A DNA stretch of 64,000 nucleotides. Origin: Aneurinibacillus soli (GTDB lineage Bacteria; Bacillota; Bacilli; Aneurinibacillales; Aneurinibacillaceae). The notes beneath the pieces are model-generated. The model was not told where the DNA came from. It worked only from the letters and a program-made list of their open reading frames with translations, and did no database searches. Of the stretch, positions 11,169-21,015 are shown piece after piece. Made by a program: the position numbers and the translations under genes. The number at the start of each line of letters is the position of its first letter. Within the stretch, counting starts at the first letter, position 1. The DNA is taken from the NCBI RefSeq assembly GCF_002355375.1, contig NZ_AP017312.1, positions 345,001 to 409,000 on the forward strand, written 5' to 3'.

Positions 11169-12545
11169 ATGATGGATTTCGATACAATTGCAGCGGTTGC
11201 TACACCACTGGGCGAAGGCGGGATCGCCATTATTCGCGTAAGTGGACCGCAGGCTGTAGAGGCTGTGGATAAGATTTATAAGGGGCGGAATCGATTATCC
11301 ACTGTGGATACACATACGATTCAGTACGGTCACCTTGTGGATAATGAGGGAGATGTGTTAGAGGAAGTCATGGTGTCGGTTATGCGGGCACCGCGCACAT
11401 TTACGAAGGAAGATGTAGTGGAGATTAACTGTCATGGCGGGATTGTTTCGGTAAAGCGAGTGCTTGATCTTGTGCTTGAACAAGGTACACGGATGGCAGA
11501 GCCAGGTGAGTTTACAAAACGTGCATTTTTAAACGGACGAATCGATCTTTCTCAGGCGGAAGCGGTCATTGATTTAATCCGCGCTAAAACAGATAAAGCG
11601 ATGAAAGTCGCCCTGCATCAGGTTCAGGGCAAGTTATCTCTTCTGATTGAAGATCTACGTCGTCAATTGATTCAATTAATGGCGCATATTGAAGTCACCA
11701 TTGATTATCCGGAGCATGATGTAGATGATGTAACGCGGAATCTTCTGTCGGAGAAGAGTCGCTGGGTGCAGGAAGAGATTGAGAAACTGCTGCGTACTGC
11801 AAAGCAGGGGAAAATCCTAAGAGAAGGTTTATCAACGGTTATTGTCGGACGGCCGAATGTTGGGAAGTCTTCGCTTTTGAACAGCTTGCTACAGGAAGTG
11901 AAGGCGATTGTAACCGACGTTCCAGGGACAACTCGCGACATTATAGAAGAATACGTCAATGTACGAGGCATTCCGCTTCGGCTTGTTGACACTGCCGGAA
12001 TTCGGGATACGGAAGATATTGTGGAGCGAATCGGTGTCGAAAAATCGCGGGAAATGTTGAGTAAAGCAGATCTTGTACTGCTTGTGCTGAATCATGGCGA
12101 AGAGTTAACAGAAGAAGACCGGAATCTGTTGCAGGTTGTTCAACCGATGAATGCCATTATAATTGTAAATAAAGTGGATTTGCCGCAGCGCATTGATCTC
12201 GATAACGTTCAGAAGATGGTCGGTAATATGCCCGTAGTTATGATGTCTATTGCCAGGGAAGAAGGAATTGAACGGCTAGAAGAAGCAATTGCTAGCAAGT
12301 TCTTCTCCGGTTCGATTCAGAGTGAAGACCTTACGTATGTGAGTAATGCCCGCCATATTCAACTGCTACGAGAAGCTTCTCAGGTCATTGGAGAGGCGAT
12401 TGAGGCAGTGGAGGGCGGTCTGCCTGTTGATATGGTTGCGTTTGATATCCGGCGCACATGGGAATTGCTTGGTGAGGTAATTGGTGATACCGTAAGTGAT
12501 GATCTAATTAGCCAGATTTTTGCGCAGTTTTGTCTCGGCAAATAG
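11169..12545 (+). CDS. mnmE: tRNA modification GTPase MnmE (TrmE/ThdF)
   Basis: With MnmG forms the complex that installs carboxymethylaminomethyl groups on wobble uridine 34 of several tRNAs. It has 458 residues: an N-terminal folate-binding domain beginning [23 protein letters not shown], a helical region, an inserted GTPase domain with [19 protein letters not shown] and NKVD, and the C-terminal FCLGK corresponding to the catalytic C(I/L)GK motif. The first 180 bp of the gene contain an unusual cluster of DnaA-box sequences. Confidence 0.97.
   Translation: MMDFDTIAAVATPLGEGGIAIIRVSGPQAVEAVDKIYKGRNRLSTVDTHTIQYGHLVDNEGDVLEEVMVSVMRAPRTFTKEDVVEINCHGGIVSVKRVLDLVLEQGTRMAEPGEFTKRAFLNGRIDLSQAEAVIDLIRAKTDKAMKVALHQVQGKLSLLIEDLRRQLIQLMAHIEVTIDYPEHDVDDVTRNLLSEKSRWVQEEIEKLLRTAKQGKILREGLSTVIVGRPNVGKSSLLNSLLQEVKAIVTDVPGTTRDIIEEYVNVRGIPLRLVDTAGIRDTEDIVERIGVEKSREMLSKADLVLLVLNHGEELTEEDRNLLQVVQPMNAIIIVNKVDLPQRIDLDNVQKMVGNMPVVMMSIAREEGIERLEEAIASKFFSGSIQSEDLTYVSNARHIQLLREASQVIGEAIEAVEGGLPVDMVAFDIRRTWELLGEVIGDTVSDDLISQIFAQFCLGK
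11264..11344. other. DnaA-box cluster inside mnmE
   Basis: Four DnaA-box-like 9-mers lie in 81 bp of coding sequence: TGTGGATAA 11264-11272 (perfect), TTATCCACT 11295-11303, TGTGGATAC 11303-11311 (each one mismatch, overlapping head to head) and TGTGGATAA 11336-11344 (perfect). The density is similar to that of oriC. Whether DnaA binds here is inference. Confidence 0.6.
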
Positions 12546-12584
12546 GAAAGGACACGCCATATGGCGTAGAGGAGGCTATATAAA

Positions 12585-14468
12585 GTGGGATATAAGGCAG
12601 GTTCGTTTGACGTCATTGTAGTCGGTGCCGGCCATGCAGGAGTAGAAGCGGCGCTTGCTGCTGCCCGCATGGGATGTTCAACACTGCTGTTGACGATCAA
12701 TCTTGATATGATCGCTTATATGCCGTGCAACCCATCTATTGGGGGCCCGGCAAAAGGGCATGTAGTGCGTGAAATTGATGCTCTCGGTGGAGAAATGGGC
12801 CGAAACATTGATAAAACATACATTCAAATGCGCATGTTGAATACAGGCAAGGGCCCTGCTGTTCATGCGCTACGTGCACAGGCCGATAAATTCCTGTATC
12901 AGCATGAAATGAAGAAAACAATCGAAGAAACCGATAACCTTGTACTTCGTCAGGGCATGGTTGAGAGTCTCCTTGTAGAAAATGGAGTATGTAATGGTGT
13001 GGTAACGAAAACAGGTGCAGAATACGACGCCAAGGCGGTTGTATTGACAACTGGCACGTATCTGCGTGGCAAAATTATTATCGGAGATCTGCAGTATGAG
13101 AGCGGTCCGAACAATATGCAGCCGTCTGTTGAACTGTCTCATCATCTGCGTGAACTTGGGCTGGAGCTTGTCCGCTTCAAAACCGGAACGCCGCCACGTG
13201 TGCATGGCAGTACCATTGATTATTCACAGACAGAAATTCAGCCGGGTGATGATGTCCCTCGTGCTTTCTCGTATGAAACAACGGAATTCCGAGTAGAAGA
13301 TCAGCTTCCTTGCTGGCTGACCTACACAAGTGAAGATACGCATACGATTATTAATTCTAATCTGCACCGTGCCCCGATGTTTTCCGGTGTAATTGAAGGG
13401 ACGGGTCCGCGCTATTGCCCGTCTATTGAAGATAAAATTGTTCGCTTCAGTGACAAGCCGCGCCATCAATTGTTCCTGGAGCCAGAGGGCCGCAATACGG
13501 AAGAGGTGTACGTACAGGGATTATCCACAAGCATGCCAGAAGAAGTACAGCTTGATATCCTTAAGTCCATTCCAGGATTAGAAAACGTTAAAATGATGCG
13601 TCCGGGTTATGCCATCGAATACGATTCAGTCGTACCAAGCCAGCTCTGGCCGACGCTGGAGACGAAGCAGGTACAAGGATTATATACAGCCGGACAGTTG
13701 AATGGAACGTCTGGCTATGAAGAAGCGGCTGGTCAGGGATTGCTAGCCGGTATTAACGCAGCGTGCAAAGTACAAGGGCATGATCCAATTATTCTTGATC
13801 GCTCTCAGGCATACATCGGTGTCATGATTGATGATCTGGTAACCAAAGGAACGAATGAGCCGTACCGTCTGCTCACTTCACGTGCTGAATATCGTTTGTT
13901 GCTGCGCCATGATAACGCAGATATGCGCCTGACTGAAATCGGACATGAGATCGGTTTGATTCCGGATGAGCGTTTTGCTCGTTTCGAGGTGAAAAAGGCG
14001 CAGATTGAGGTAGAAAAAGAGCGCTTGCTAGCGACAAAAATTGGCCCGACACCGGAAGTTCAGCAAATGCTGCGTGAAGTGGGCTCCAAAGAACTTGATA
14101 ACGGCATTGATCTGTATTCGTTGTTGAAGCGTCCGGAAGTATCATATGCGCGAGTTGTCGAACTTTTCCCGGCAGAAATAGATGTGCCGGCTGATGTAGC
14201 CGAACAGGTAGAGATTCAGATTAAGTATGAGGGGTATATTCGCAAGCAACTGCAGGATGTAGAGCGTCTGAAAAAAATGGAGCAGAAGCGCCTTCCACAG
14301 AATCTTGATTATCTCAATATCCACGGATTGGCGATGGAAGCCCGCCAAAAACTCGATAAAGTGAAGCCGTTGTCTATTGGTCAGGCATCGCGCATCTCTG
14401 GTGTCACACCGGCGGATATCTCGGTGTTGCTTGTTTACCTTGAGACATACAATAAAGTTGCGAAGTAG
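12585..14468 (+). CDS. mnmG: tRNA uridine-5-carboxymethylaminomethyl synthesis enzyme MnmG (GidA)
   Basis: FAD-dependent partner of MnmE in wobble-uridine modification, 627 residues. The FAD-binding Rossmann motif [19 protein letters not shown] is near the N-terminus, followed by the family signature [26 protein letters not shown] and the second signature [19 protein letters not shown]. The start is GTG 12585 behind GGAGG. It lies 39 nt after mnmE and directly before rsmG, as in other Bacillales. Confidence 0.98.
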   Translation: MGYKAGSFDVIVVGAGHAGVEAALAAARMGCSTLLLTINLDMIAYMPCNPSIGGPAKGHVVREIDALGGEMGRNIDKTYIQMRMLNTGKGPAVHALRAQADKFLYQHEMKKTIEETDNLVLRQGMVESLLVENGVCNGVVTKTGAEYDAKAVVLTTGTYLRGKIIIGDLQYESGPNNMQPSVELSHHLRELGLELVRFKTGTPPRVHGSTIDYSQTEIQPGDDVPRAFSYETTEFRVEDQLPCWLTYTSEDTHTIINSNLHRAPMFSGVIEGTGPRYCPSIEDKIVRFSDKPRHQLFLEPEGRNTEEVYVQGLSTSMPEEVQLDILKSIPGLENVKMMRPGYAIEYDSVVPSQLWPTLETKQVQGLYTAGQLNGTSGYEEAAGQGLLAGINAACKVQGHDPIILDRSQAYIGVMIDDLVTKGTNEPYRLLTSRAEYRLLLRHDNADMRLTEIGHEIGLIPDERFARFEVKKAQIEVEKERLLATKIGPTPEVQQMLREVGSKELDNGIDLYSLLKRPEVSYARVVELFPAEIDVPADVAEQVEIQIKYEGYIRKQLQDVERLKKMEQKRLPQNLDYLNIHGLAMEARQKLDKVKPLSIGQASRISGVTPADISVLLVYLETYNKVAK

Positions 14469-14478
14469 GGGAAGAATC

Positions 14479-15195
14479 ATGGATGCAATGATGCTTCGGC
14501 AGCTGGCTTTTGACCATGGAATTTCATTGTCGGATGAGCAGTTGTCACAGTTCTATCGGTATTATGAGTTGCTGGTCGAATGGAATGAAAAAATGAATCT
14601 GACTGGGATTACAGAACAGGGGCAGGTGTATGAAAAGCACTTTTATGACTCCATTACGCCCGCTTTTTATCACGATTTCAGTACCGTACAGAGTGTAATT
14701 GATGTAGGCTCCGGTGCGGGGTTCCCGGGCGTACCGCTTAAGATCTGCTTCCCACATCTGAAGCTTACCATTCTGGATTCGCTGAACAAGCGCCTGATGT
14801 TTCTGCAGGAAGTAACGAAAGAGCTTGGCCTGCAGGATGTATCATTCCTTCACAGCCGCGCAGAAGACGCGGGAAGGAACGCAAAATATCGGGAAGCATT
14901 CGATATGGCTACAGCCCGTGCTGTGGCACGTATGAGTGTTCTTTCTGAGCTATGTATGCCTTTTGTTAAACAGGGCGGCATATTTCTTGTTATGAAAGGC
15001 TCAAACGTTGAAGAAGAGCTTACTGAAGGCAAAAAAGCGATTAAGACGCTCGGAGGAAAAACGGAAAGGGTAGAGACATTCCAGCTTCCAGAAGAGCAGT
15101 CCGAACGCAATATTATTAGTATTCGCAAGCAGCAGAAAACACCGGGTACGTACCCGCGCAAAGCCGGAACACCGGCAAAAAAACCGATTGTGTGA
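14479..15195 (+). CDS. rsmG: 16S rRNA (guanine-527-N7)-methyltransferase RsmG (GidB)
   Basis: S-adenosylmethionine-dependent methyltransferase acting on G527 of 16S rRNA; loss gives low-level streptomycin resistance in several bacteria. It has 238 residues, matching B. subtilis GidB. Motif I is [15 protein letters not shown] and a further conserved stretch is [22 protein letters not shown] 14479 is preceded by AGGGGAAGA, 10 nt after the mnmG stop. The lysine/proline-rich tail ([16 protein letters not shown]) is typical. Confidence 0.96.
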   Translation: MDAMMLRQLAFDHGISLSDEQLSQFYRYYELLVEWNEKMNLTGITEQGQVYEKHFYDSITPAFYHDFSTVQSVIDVGSGAGFPGVPLKICFPHLKLTILDSLNKRLMFLQEVTKELGLQDVSFLHSRAEDAGRNAKYREAFDMATARAVARMSVLSELCMPFVKQGGIFLVMKGSNVEEELTEGKKAIKTLGGKTERVETFQLPEEQSERNIISIRKQQKTPGTYPRKAGTPAKKPIV

Positions 15196-15250
15196 GTAAT
15201 AGGAGAAGGCAGTCGTTTCGGCTGTCTTTTCTTCTGCTTATTTTTCGTAA

Positions 15251-15266
15251 CGTTTCACGTGAAACA
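15251..15266. promoter_or_regulatory. parS-like site upstream of noc
   Basis: CGTTTCACGTGAAACA matches the parS consensus TGTTNCACGTGAAACA at all but the first position. It lies between rsmG and noc. Known basis: ParB (Spo0J) binds parS sites near the origin to organise and segregate it. Confidence 0.85.
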
Positions 15267-15345
15267 TGGAAGAGGGCAGGAAATAAAAAAGCAAATGGCG
15301 AAATAGGACAGAAGCGGAAAGAAGGAGAGTGGGTGGTGTTAGTTT

Positions 15346-16173
15346 ATGAAGGATCAGTTTTCCCGTTTGTTTGGTTTAACAGAGCGGACGGAGCATGAAG
15401 AAATCAAACAGATTCTTGTTACACAGATTGTTCCCAATCCTTATCAGCCACGAACAGTATTCGATAATAACAAAATCGATGAATTATGCGAAACGATAAA
15501 AGTACATGGAGTTATTCAACCTATCGTTGTCCGGGAGCGTAACGGCGCATTTGAAATCATCGCAGGTGAGCGTCGCTGGCGGGCCGTAACCAAACTTGGC
15601 ATGGAGAAAATCCCGGCAATTGTTAAAGATTTTAACAACGAGCAAGCGGCATCGATTGCCTTAATTGAAAACTTGCAGCGAGAAGGACTAACTCCGATTG
15701 AAGAGGCGCTTGCGTACCAAAAATTAATTGATATTCACGGCCTGACACAGGAGAGTCTGGCCAATCGGCTGGGAAAAGGTCAATCAACCGTTGCCAACAA
15801 ACTTCGTCTTCTGCATTTGCCGGATGCGGTACAAGAAGCGCTGCTTGGGCGTAAGATTTCAGAACGCCACGCGCGTGCGTTACTTTCTTTAAAGAATGAA
15901 GAGTTGCAGCTGAGAGTCCTTCAGGAAGTCGTAGAGAAGGGCTGGAATGTCAAACAGACAGAGCAGCGAGTAAAGCTATTGCTGGAGAAACAGCAGGAGA
16001 GAAAAGCGCCGCAGCGCCGATCTTTCTCAAAAGACATGCGACTTGCCATCAACACAGTGCGTCAGTCGGTTGATATGGTTGTGAAGAGCGGCTTGCAGAT
16101 TGAAACAGAAGAAGAAGATCATGATGAATTTTATCAGTTTGTGATCAAAATCCCGAAAGAAAAACATACGTAA
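15346..16173 (+). CDS. noc: Nucleoid occlusion protein Noc
   Basis: ParB-family DNA-binding protein that blocks division over the nucleoid; 275 residues. The N-terminal ParB/CTPase part shows [18 protein letters not shown] and [14 protein letters not shown]. The amphipathic membrane-targeting N-terminus [11 protein letters not shown] is like that of B. subtilis Noc. In the helix-turn-helix, specificity positions read Q ([10 protein letters not shown]), K and R (ISERHAR), agreeing with the Noc rather than the ParB signature. It lies directly upstream of parA-parB. A GGTGG-rich ribosome binding region precedes ATG 15346. Confidence 0.95.
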   Translation: MKDQFSRLFGLTERTEHEEIKQILVTQIVPNPYQPRTVFDNNKIDELCETIKVHGVIQPIVVRERNGAFEIIAGERRWRAVTKLGMEKIPAIVKDFNNEQAASIALIENLQREGLTPIEEALAYQKLIDIHGLTQESLANRLGKGQSTVANKLRLLHLPDAVQEALLGRKISERHARALLSLKNEELQLRVLQEVVEKGWNVKQTEQRVKLLLEKQQERKAPQRRSFSKDMRLAINTVRQSVDMVVKSGLQIETEEEDHDEFYQFVIKIPKEKHT

Positions 16174-16205
16174 AAATCCCGATAAGTGAAGCAGAGGTGT
16201 AACGG

Positions 16206-16967
16206 ATGGGGAAAATTATTGCAGTTACGAACCAAAAAGGCGGCGTCGGCAAAACTACTACCTCTGTCAATCTCAGCGCCTGCATCGCACAGGAAGGAAG
16301 GAAAGTTCTGCTTGTTGATATTGATGCGCAAGGAAATGCAACAAGTGGGATCGGAGTCGAAAAAGCACATGTGAGCTACTGTGTGTATGATGTTTTAATT
16401 AATGATATTAATACGATGGATGCAGTTCTGCCCACAGAAATTCCAAACTTATTCGTACTTCCGGCAACAATTCAGTTAGCGGGAGCTGAGATTGAACTTG
16501 TTCCCGTATATGCCCGCGAGAAGCGGTTAAAAAAGGCGCTTGATCTTGTTCGGGACAAGTATGATTATATTATTATTGATTGTCCGCCTTCGCTTGGGAT
16601 TTTAACGATAAATGCGTTAACGGCAGCTGACTCTGTATTGATTCCGATTCAGTGTGAATATTATGCACTTGAAGGACTCAGTCAGCTGTTAAATACGATT
16701 CGTCTTGTTCAAAAGCAGCTGAATCGAAATCTTTATATTGAAGGTGTATTACTAACCATGCTGGATGCCAGGACGAATCTTGGTATTCAGGTGATTGATG
16801 AAGTAAAGAAATACTTCCAGGAAAAAGTGTACGGAACCATCATCCCGCGCAACGTGCGGCTTAGTGAAGCGCCAAGCCACGGGCAGGCGATTATTACATA
16901 TGACCGCCGTTCTAAGGGAGCGGAAGTATATAGTGACCTGGCCAGAGAGGTGATTGGAATTGAGTAA
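16206..16967 (+). CDS. parA: Chromosome-partitioning ATPase ParA (Soj)
   Basis: Deviant Walker-A ATPase of 253 residues that acts with ParB in origin segregation and, in Bacillus, regulates DnaA. The P-loop is KGGVGKTT at the N-terminus, followed by LLVDIDAQGNAT and DCPPSLG. Its 3' end overlaps the start of parB, so the pair is cotranscribed and coupled. Confidence 0.97.
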   Translation: MGKIIAVTNQKGGVGKTTTSVNLSACIAQEGRKVLLVDIDAQGNATSGIGVEKAHVSYCVYDVLINDINTMDAVLPTEIPNLFVLPATIQLAGAEIELVPVYAREKRLKKALDLVRDKYDYIIIDCPPSLGILTINALTAADSVLIPIQCEYYALEGLSQLLNTIRLVQKQLNRNLYIEGVLLTMLDARTNLGIQVIDEVKKYFQEKVYGTIIPRNVRLSEAPSHGQAIITYDRRSKGAEVYSDLAREVIGIE

Positions 16968-17817
16968 ACGATTAGGTCGTGGCTTAGATGCACTCATTCC
17001 TACGGTTGAGGTAGAAGAAGGTGACCAAATCCTCCATGCTGACGTTCGAAAAATAAGACCTAATCCGTATCAGCCGCGTAAGCATTTTGCAGAGGATGCA
17101 CTACGTGAATTGGCTGATTCCATTCAGGAACATGGTATTATTCAGCCGCTTGTTGTCCGTAAAAGTATCAAAGGATATGAGCTTGTTGCAGGTGAACGTC
17201 GGTTGCGTGCTGCTAAATCGCTTAAATTAGATCATGTTCCTGTTGTCGTTAAAGATTTTACAGACGAGCAGGTTATGCAGATTGCACTGATTGAAAATTT
17301 ACAACGGGAAGATCTGAACGCAATTGAGGTCGCGCAAGCATATCAGAAGCTGATGGAGACTTTTTCGATGAAGCAGGAGGATCTGGCAAAGCGTGTAGGA
17401 AAAAGTCGTCCTCATATAGCAAATTTCCTGCGCCTTCTTCATCTCCCAAATGAAATTCAGGAAAGTGTTTCACGTGGAACATTATCTATGGGACACGCCC
17501 GAACTCTTCTTGCAGTTGAAAATGATGAGATTAAACTAGAGCTTGCCCGCGAAGTGGAAGCAAAGTTGATGAGCGTACGTGAACTGGAAGAGATTGTTCA
17601 AAGACTGAATGAAAAGAAAAAAGTTTCACGCGAAACAAAAACGGATGGAAATGAGCGATTCGTTAAAGCGCTTGAAGAACGCTTGCGCATGACATTTGGG
17701 ACGTCCGTCAGCATTAAGCCATCTCGTAATAAAAGAAAAGGAAAAATCGAGATTGCTTATTTCTCAGAAGAAGATTTGGAGCGCATTCTCGAGATTATTG
17801 AAAAAAATAGTGTATAA
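16960..17817 (+). CDS. parB: Chromosome-partitioning protein ParB (Spo0J)
   Basis: parS-binding CTPase clamp that spreads along DNA and loads SMC; 285 residues. The sequence begins MSKRLGRGLDALIP and carries NPYQPRKHF, the CTP-binding GERRLRAAK, ENLQREDLNAIE and the helix-turn-helix KSRPHIANFLRLL. I chose TTG 16960 because AGGTGA lies 6 nt upstream; TTG 16954 would directly abut that site. Specificity positions (R in SRPH, G in SMGH) are those of a parS binder. The gene carries a perfect parS site internally. Confidence 0.96.
   Translation: MSKRLGRGLDALIPTVEVEEGDQILHADVRKIRPNPYQPRKHFAEDALRELADSIQEHGIIQPLVVRKSIKGYELVAGERRLRAAKSLKLDHVPVVVKDFTDEQVMQIALIENLQREDLNAIEVAQAYQKLMETFSMKQEDLAKRVGKSRPHIANFLRLLHLPNEIQESVSRGTLSMGHARTLLAVENDEIKLELAREVEAKLMSVRELEEIVQRLNEKKKVSRETKTDGNERFVKALEERLRMTFGTSVSIKPSRNKRKGKIEIAYFSEEDLERILEIIEKNSV
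17466..17481. promoter_or_regulatory. parS site inside parB
   Basis: TGTTTCACGTGGAACA is the exact reverse complement of the B. subtilis parS consensus TGTTCCACGTGAAACA. An intragenic parS in spo0J is also known in B. subtilis. Confidence 0.95.
17622..17637. promoter_or_regulatory. Degenerate parS-like site inside parB
   Basis: AGTTTCACGCGAAACA resembles parS with two mismatches, one of them in the central CACGTG. It lies 156 bp from the perfect site. It may be a weak or decayed parS. Confidence 0.45.
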
Positions 17818-17819
17818 AC

Positions 17820-17848
17820 AGGCAACCTGCAGCCAACAGGTTGCCTTT
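17820..17848 (+). terminator. Intrinsic terminator after parB
   Basis: AGGCAACCTG and CAGGTTGCCT pair around a seven-base loop and are followed by TTC. The T tract is short. It marks the end of the mnmE-to-parB gene group. Confidence 0.75.
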
Positions 17849-17899
17849 CATTCTGATTCGGGGATACTTGTAAGAAAGAGAAAAAAGGAGTGATGACAG

Positions 17900-19057
17900 A
17901 TGCGCACCATTTATCTGGATAATGCAGCTACGACCTGGCCAAAACCAGCAGAGGTAAGCCGGGCGATGGTAGAATGTGTAGAAGAGTATGGAGCGAATCC
18001 GGGGCGGGGCGGTCATAAGCTCTCCATGAAAGCAAGCAAGGTTGTATATGGAACACGGGTAAAGCTGGCCCAGCTTTTTGGCATTCGGAATCCAAATGAT
18101 ATTTTTTTTGCAGCAAATGCAACACAGGCACTCAATCAGGCAATTAAGGGTTTTTGTAAGCCAGGGATGCATGTCATTACGACAGCCTTGGAGCATAATT
18201 CGGTTCGCCGTCCGCTTGAATTTATGAAACGCGAGCACGGTATCGAAATTACATATAGTAAGCCTGATGCCAATCATCTGTTTTCCGTTGAAGAAATCCG
18301 AAAAGCGATTCGTCCGGAAACAGGGTTGATTGTGGTAACACATGGCTCTAACTTGCTTGGGACGATTACACCTATCGCTGAGATCGGCAAACTGGCACGC
18401 GAACATGGCATTACCTATCTGGTGGATGCAGCGCAAACTGCCGGTGTACTTCCGATTCATGTAGAGGAGATGGCGATTGATATGCTGGCGTTTCCGGGAC
18501 ATAAAGGTTTATATGGCCCACAGGGAACTGGCGGATTGTACGTACGCTCTGATCTTTCGCTTGTACCGCTTCTTCACGGGGGAACTGGCGGTCAATCAGA
18601 GTTAGCTGATCAGCCCGATACAAGACCAGATCGGTATGAAAGCGGTACGCTGAATACACCGGGGATTGCTGGTTTGGGAGCCGGGGTGGAATTTGTGCTG
18701 CAGACTGGAGTCGATACGATTCGGGAAAAAGAATGGAAGTTAACACGGCTGGCACTAGAGGAGCTGGCACAAATGCCGGGCATTCATGTATATGGACCAG
18801 ATAGGCAGATCGAGCGACTAGCTGTTATTCCGCTGACCGTAGATGGTATTGAAGCATCCGAACTCGCGTATATTTTGGACCAGCAGTATAACATTGCAGT
18901 TCGTTCTGGATTTCACTGTACGCCACTTGCACATGAGACAGCAGGTACAGCAGAAACAGGAGCAGTTCGAATAAGCTTTGGGTATTTTAATAGCGAAGAA
19001 GATGTGCAGGCGCTTATTACAGCACTCAAGGAGATCCAAGAGGCGTTTGGCATGTAA
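17900..19057 (+). CDS. Cysteine desulfurase family protein (class V aminotransferase)
   Basis: PLP-dependent enzyme of 385 residues, related to NifS/SufS cysteine desulfurases. The start IYLDNAATTWPKP is typical. The PLP-binding lysine lies in FPGHKGLYGPQGTGG, and the putative sulfur-accepting cysteine in SGFHCTPLAHE. It is most like the group annotated as cysteine desulfurase-related proteins that often sit near a DUF3343 gene, and one such gene lies at 20733. No iron-sulfur assembly genes are adjacent, so the acceptor of the sulfur is unknown. ATG 17900 follows AAAAAGGAG. Confidence 0.88.
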   Translation: MRTIYLDNAATTWPKPAEVSRAMVECVEEYGANPGRGGHKLSMKASKVVYGTRVKLAQLFGIRNPNDIFFAANATQALNQAIKGFCKPGMHVITTALEHNSVRRPLEFMKREHGIEITYSKPDANHLFSVEEIRKAIRPETGLIVVTHGSNLLGTITPIAEIGKLAREHGITYLVDAAQTAGVLPIHVEEMAIDMLAFPGHKGLYGPQGTGGLYVRSDLSLVPLLHGGTGGQSELADQPDTRPDRYESGTLNTPGIAGLGAGVEFVLQTGVDTIREKEWKLTRLALEELAQMPGIHVYGPDRQIERLAVIPLTVDGIEASELAYILDQQYNIAVRSGFHCTPLAHETAGTAETGAVRISFGYFNSEEDVQALITALKEIQEAFGM

Positions 19058-19075
19058 GCAAAGGAGCGAATATAG

Positions 19076-19810
19076 GTGGTACTGCTTGGAGCGATCGTCA
19101 ATGCATTGACGATCATCATCGGTGCGCTGCTTGGCTCTCGACTCTCCGGTATTCCAGAGAGTACACGGGCGACAGTCATGCAGGGGCTTGCACTTGCGGT
19201 TTTAGTGTTGGGAGTACAAATGGGGATGAAATCGGACAATTTTTTGCTTGTTATTTTTAGTTTGGTTGTCGGTTCTATCCTTGGAGAGTGGTGGAAGCTG
19301 GAGGATAAGCTTCATCAGCTTGGAAAGTTTCTGGAAAGTAGAGTTGGGAGCAAAGGGAAGGGGAGTATCGCTACAGCTTTTGTTACAGCTACGCTCGTAT
19401 ATTGTGTGGGGGCGATGGCGATTCTTGGTTCACTGGACAGTGGCCTGCGAAATGATCATCAGATTCTATTTACAAAAGCGATGCTAGATGGTTTCTCGGC
19501 TGTAATCTTTGCATCTGGGCTTGGAATCGGTGTATTATTCTCGGCTGTTCCTGTTTTTCTATACGAAGCAGCTCTTTCACTTGGAGCTCATTTTATTAAT
19601 CAACTTGTAAGCGAGGAGATGCTGATGCTAATTGTGAAAGAAGTGACAGCAACCGGTGGGATTATGATTATGGCGATTTCTTTGAATTTGCTTGGCGTTG
19701 TTAAAATTAGAACAGCAAATATGCTGCCGGCTCTTCTCGTTGTGACAGTGGGTGTGCCAGTTATTAAAAACTGGTCTGCTGTTCAAACGTGGTTTATGTC
19801 GATGTTTTAA
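19076..19810 (+). CDS. DUF554 family membrane protein (YqgA-like)
   Basis: Integral membrane protein of 244 residues with six or seven hydrophobic segments, beginning LLGAIVNALTIIIGALLGSRL. The family is widespread and of unknown function; transport has been proposed from topology only. GTG 19076 lies 9 nt after AAGGAG and 18 nt after the preceding stop, so it is probably cotranscribed with the cysteine desulfurase-like gene. Confidence 0.85.
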   Translation: MVLLGAIVNALTIIIGALLGSRLSGIPESTRATVMQGLALAVLVLGVQMGMKSDNFLLVIFSLVVGSILGEWWKLEDKLHQLGKFLESRVGSKGKGSIATAFVTATLVYCVGAMAILGSLDSGLRNDHQILFTKAMLDGFSAVIFASGLGIGVLFSAVPVFLYEAALSLGAHFINQLVSEEMLMLIVKEVTATGGIMIMAISLNLLGVVKIRTANMLPALLVVTVGVPVIKNWSAVQTWFMSMF

Positions 19811-19813
19811 AAA

Positions 19814-19876
19814 GAAAGAGCATACGTTTCACTGCATGGTATCGAAAGACATGCGTGGTGAATCATATGCTCTTTC
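19814..19876. terminator. Bidirectional terminator between DUF554 gene and yyaC
   Basis: A long imperfect inverted repeat has outer arms AAAGAGCATA and TATGCTCTTT, with further pairing inside (TTCAC/GTGAA, GCATG/CATGC). It has A- and T-rich flanks on both sides and sits between two convergent genes. Confidence 0.8.
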
Positions 19877-19878
19877 AT

Positions 19879-20517
19879 TTATTCTGATGCACTTTGATAA
19901 AAAGGGTTAGAAGACAGAGGAGGCATAAAGCGTGATGGGTACTCTTTGGAAGAAGTAATGGCTTGAGAAATAGAAGTTGCAATTACTTCGCCCATTTTCA
20001 TTACGATACTGAGGCGAGTATTCTGAAGAACAAAGTATTCCATGAAGCCGCCAATGTTAACGATACCGGTGATATGGAACGTGCCTACTTCTGGAAGCTG
20101 CTTTTTCACACCGGCTCCTGGTTTGATGGGACCGTGTGCAACTGTGATTTTTCCGACACTATTCAACTGACCCAGGCACGCATCTACTGCAATAATGAGC
20201 GGATTTGTATGTTTTCTCTGCACATGTTCAATGGTTTCCTGCAGGTTAACGGCATGGACAGGAGATTCTAGCGTGCCGTATACAGTAATATGGTTCGTAT
20301 ACATTTTTTCCAGATTAGAGCCGACAATTGGACCCAGTGCGTCTCCGGTAGAGCGGTCAGTGCCGATACAGAAGACGATGATATCTGAATAACTACGATA
20401 TGATTGAAGGCGCTGTCCGATATTTTCTGTGAGCAAAGCGATCGCTTGATCCTCTGTATGATCAACTCGATACGGTGTGAGCGGGTACATGTGTACCATA
20501 TTATTGTTGTTAATCAT
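19879..20517 (-). CDS. yyaC: Sporulation protein YyaC (DUF1256, GPR-like)
   Basis: Protein of 212 residues related in fold to the spore protease GPR, present only in spore formers. Recognisable parts are FCIGTDRSTGDALGPIVGS, IAVDACLGQ, KPGAGVKKQLPEVG and GIVNIGGF. B. subtilis yyaC is expressed in sporulation and lies in the same chromosomal neighbourhood. A GGGAGGT ribosome binding site precedes ATG 20517. It is the only minus-strand housekeeping-type gene between oriC and rlmH, apart from the small gene at 22210-22353. Confidence 0.93.
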   Translation of the reverse strand: MINNNNMVHMYPLTPYRVDHTEDQAIALLTENIGQRLQSYRSYSDIIVFCIGTDRSTGDALGPIVGSNLEKMYTNHITVYGTLESPVHAVNLQETIEHVQRKHTNPLIIAVDACLGQLNSVGKITVAHGPIKPGAGVKKQLPEVGTFHITGIVNIGGFMEYFVLQNTRLSIVMKMGEVIATSISQAITSSKEYPSRFMPPLSSNPFYQSASE

Positions 20518-20732
20518 GTGTACCTCCCGCTAAAAAATAATAGTATTAGTATATGCATAAGCTATGACAAATATACCTTTTACTATAATTTATTCACAAA
20601 GTGGAAAAAGGGGATAAAGACTAAGCTGACACGTAAAAAAATGAATGTCTCGGATGTGCGAACTGTACTGATTTTTGGTATAGTCGTTAACAGAAGCGTA
20701 TGAGGCAGAAAGGATAGGCGAAGGAACAGAGA

Positions 20733-20993
20733 ATGGAACTTTTGATTTTGATCGCATTTGATTCTACTCAGCAGGCATTGCGTGCTGAGATGCTGTTGGA
20801 GTACGCGGATATTGAGATTGATACGCGGCCGACTCCGAAAGAAGTGACAGCAGGCTGCGCTTTATCCATTGACATTTCGGCATCGGATTTCGAAAAGGCA
20901 GATCGGATTATTCGACAGGAGCAAGTAGAGATTAAAGGATATTATTGTAAAGATAACGGTATATATAGGCTGTATCAGCCGTACGAAAGATAA
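20733..20993 (+). CDS. DUF3343 domain protein
   Basis: Small protein of 86 residues. MELLILIAFDSTQQALRAEMLL and the motif PTPKEVTAGCALSIDI match DUF3343, described as a putative selenium or sulfur carrier-like family with a conserved cysteine (GCAL). The nearby cysteine desulfurase-like gene makes a sulfur-transfer partnership plausible, but this is inference. Upstream, 20518-20732 is AT-rich with no other gene seen. Confidence 0.8.
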   Translation: MELLILIAFDSTQQALRAEMLLEYADIEIDTRPTPKEVTAGCALSIDISASDFEKADRIIRQEQVEIKGYYCKDNGIYRLYQPYER

Positions 20994-21015
20994 ATATAGA
21001 GAGGGGAGGATTCGA

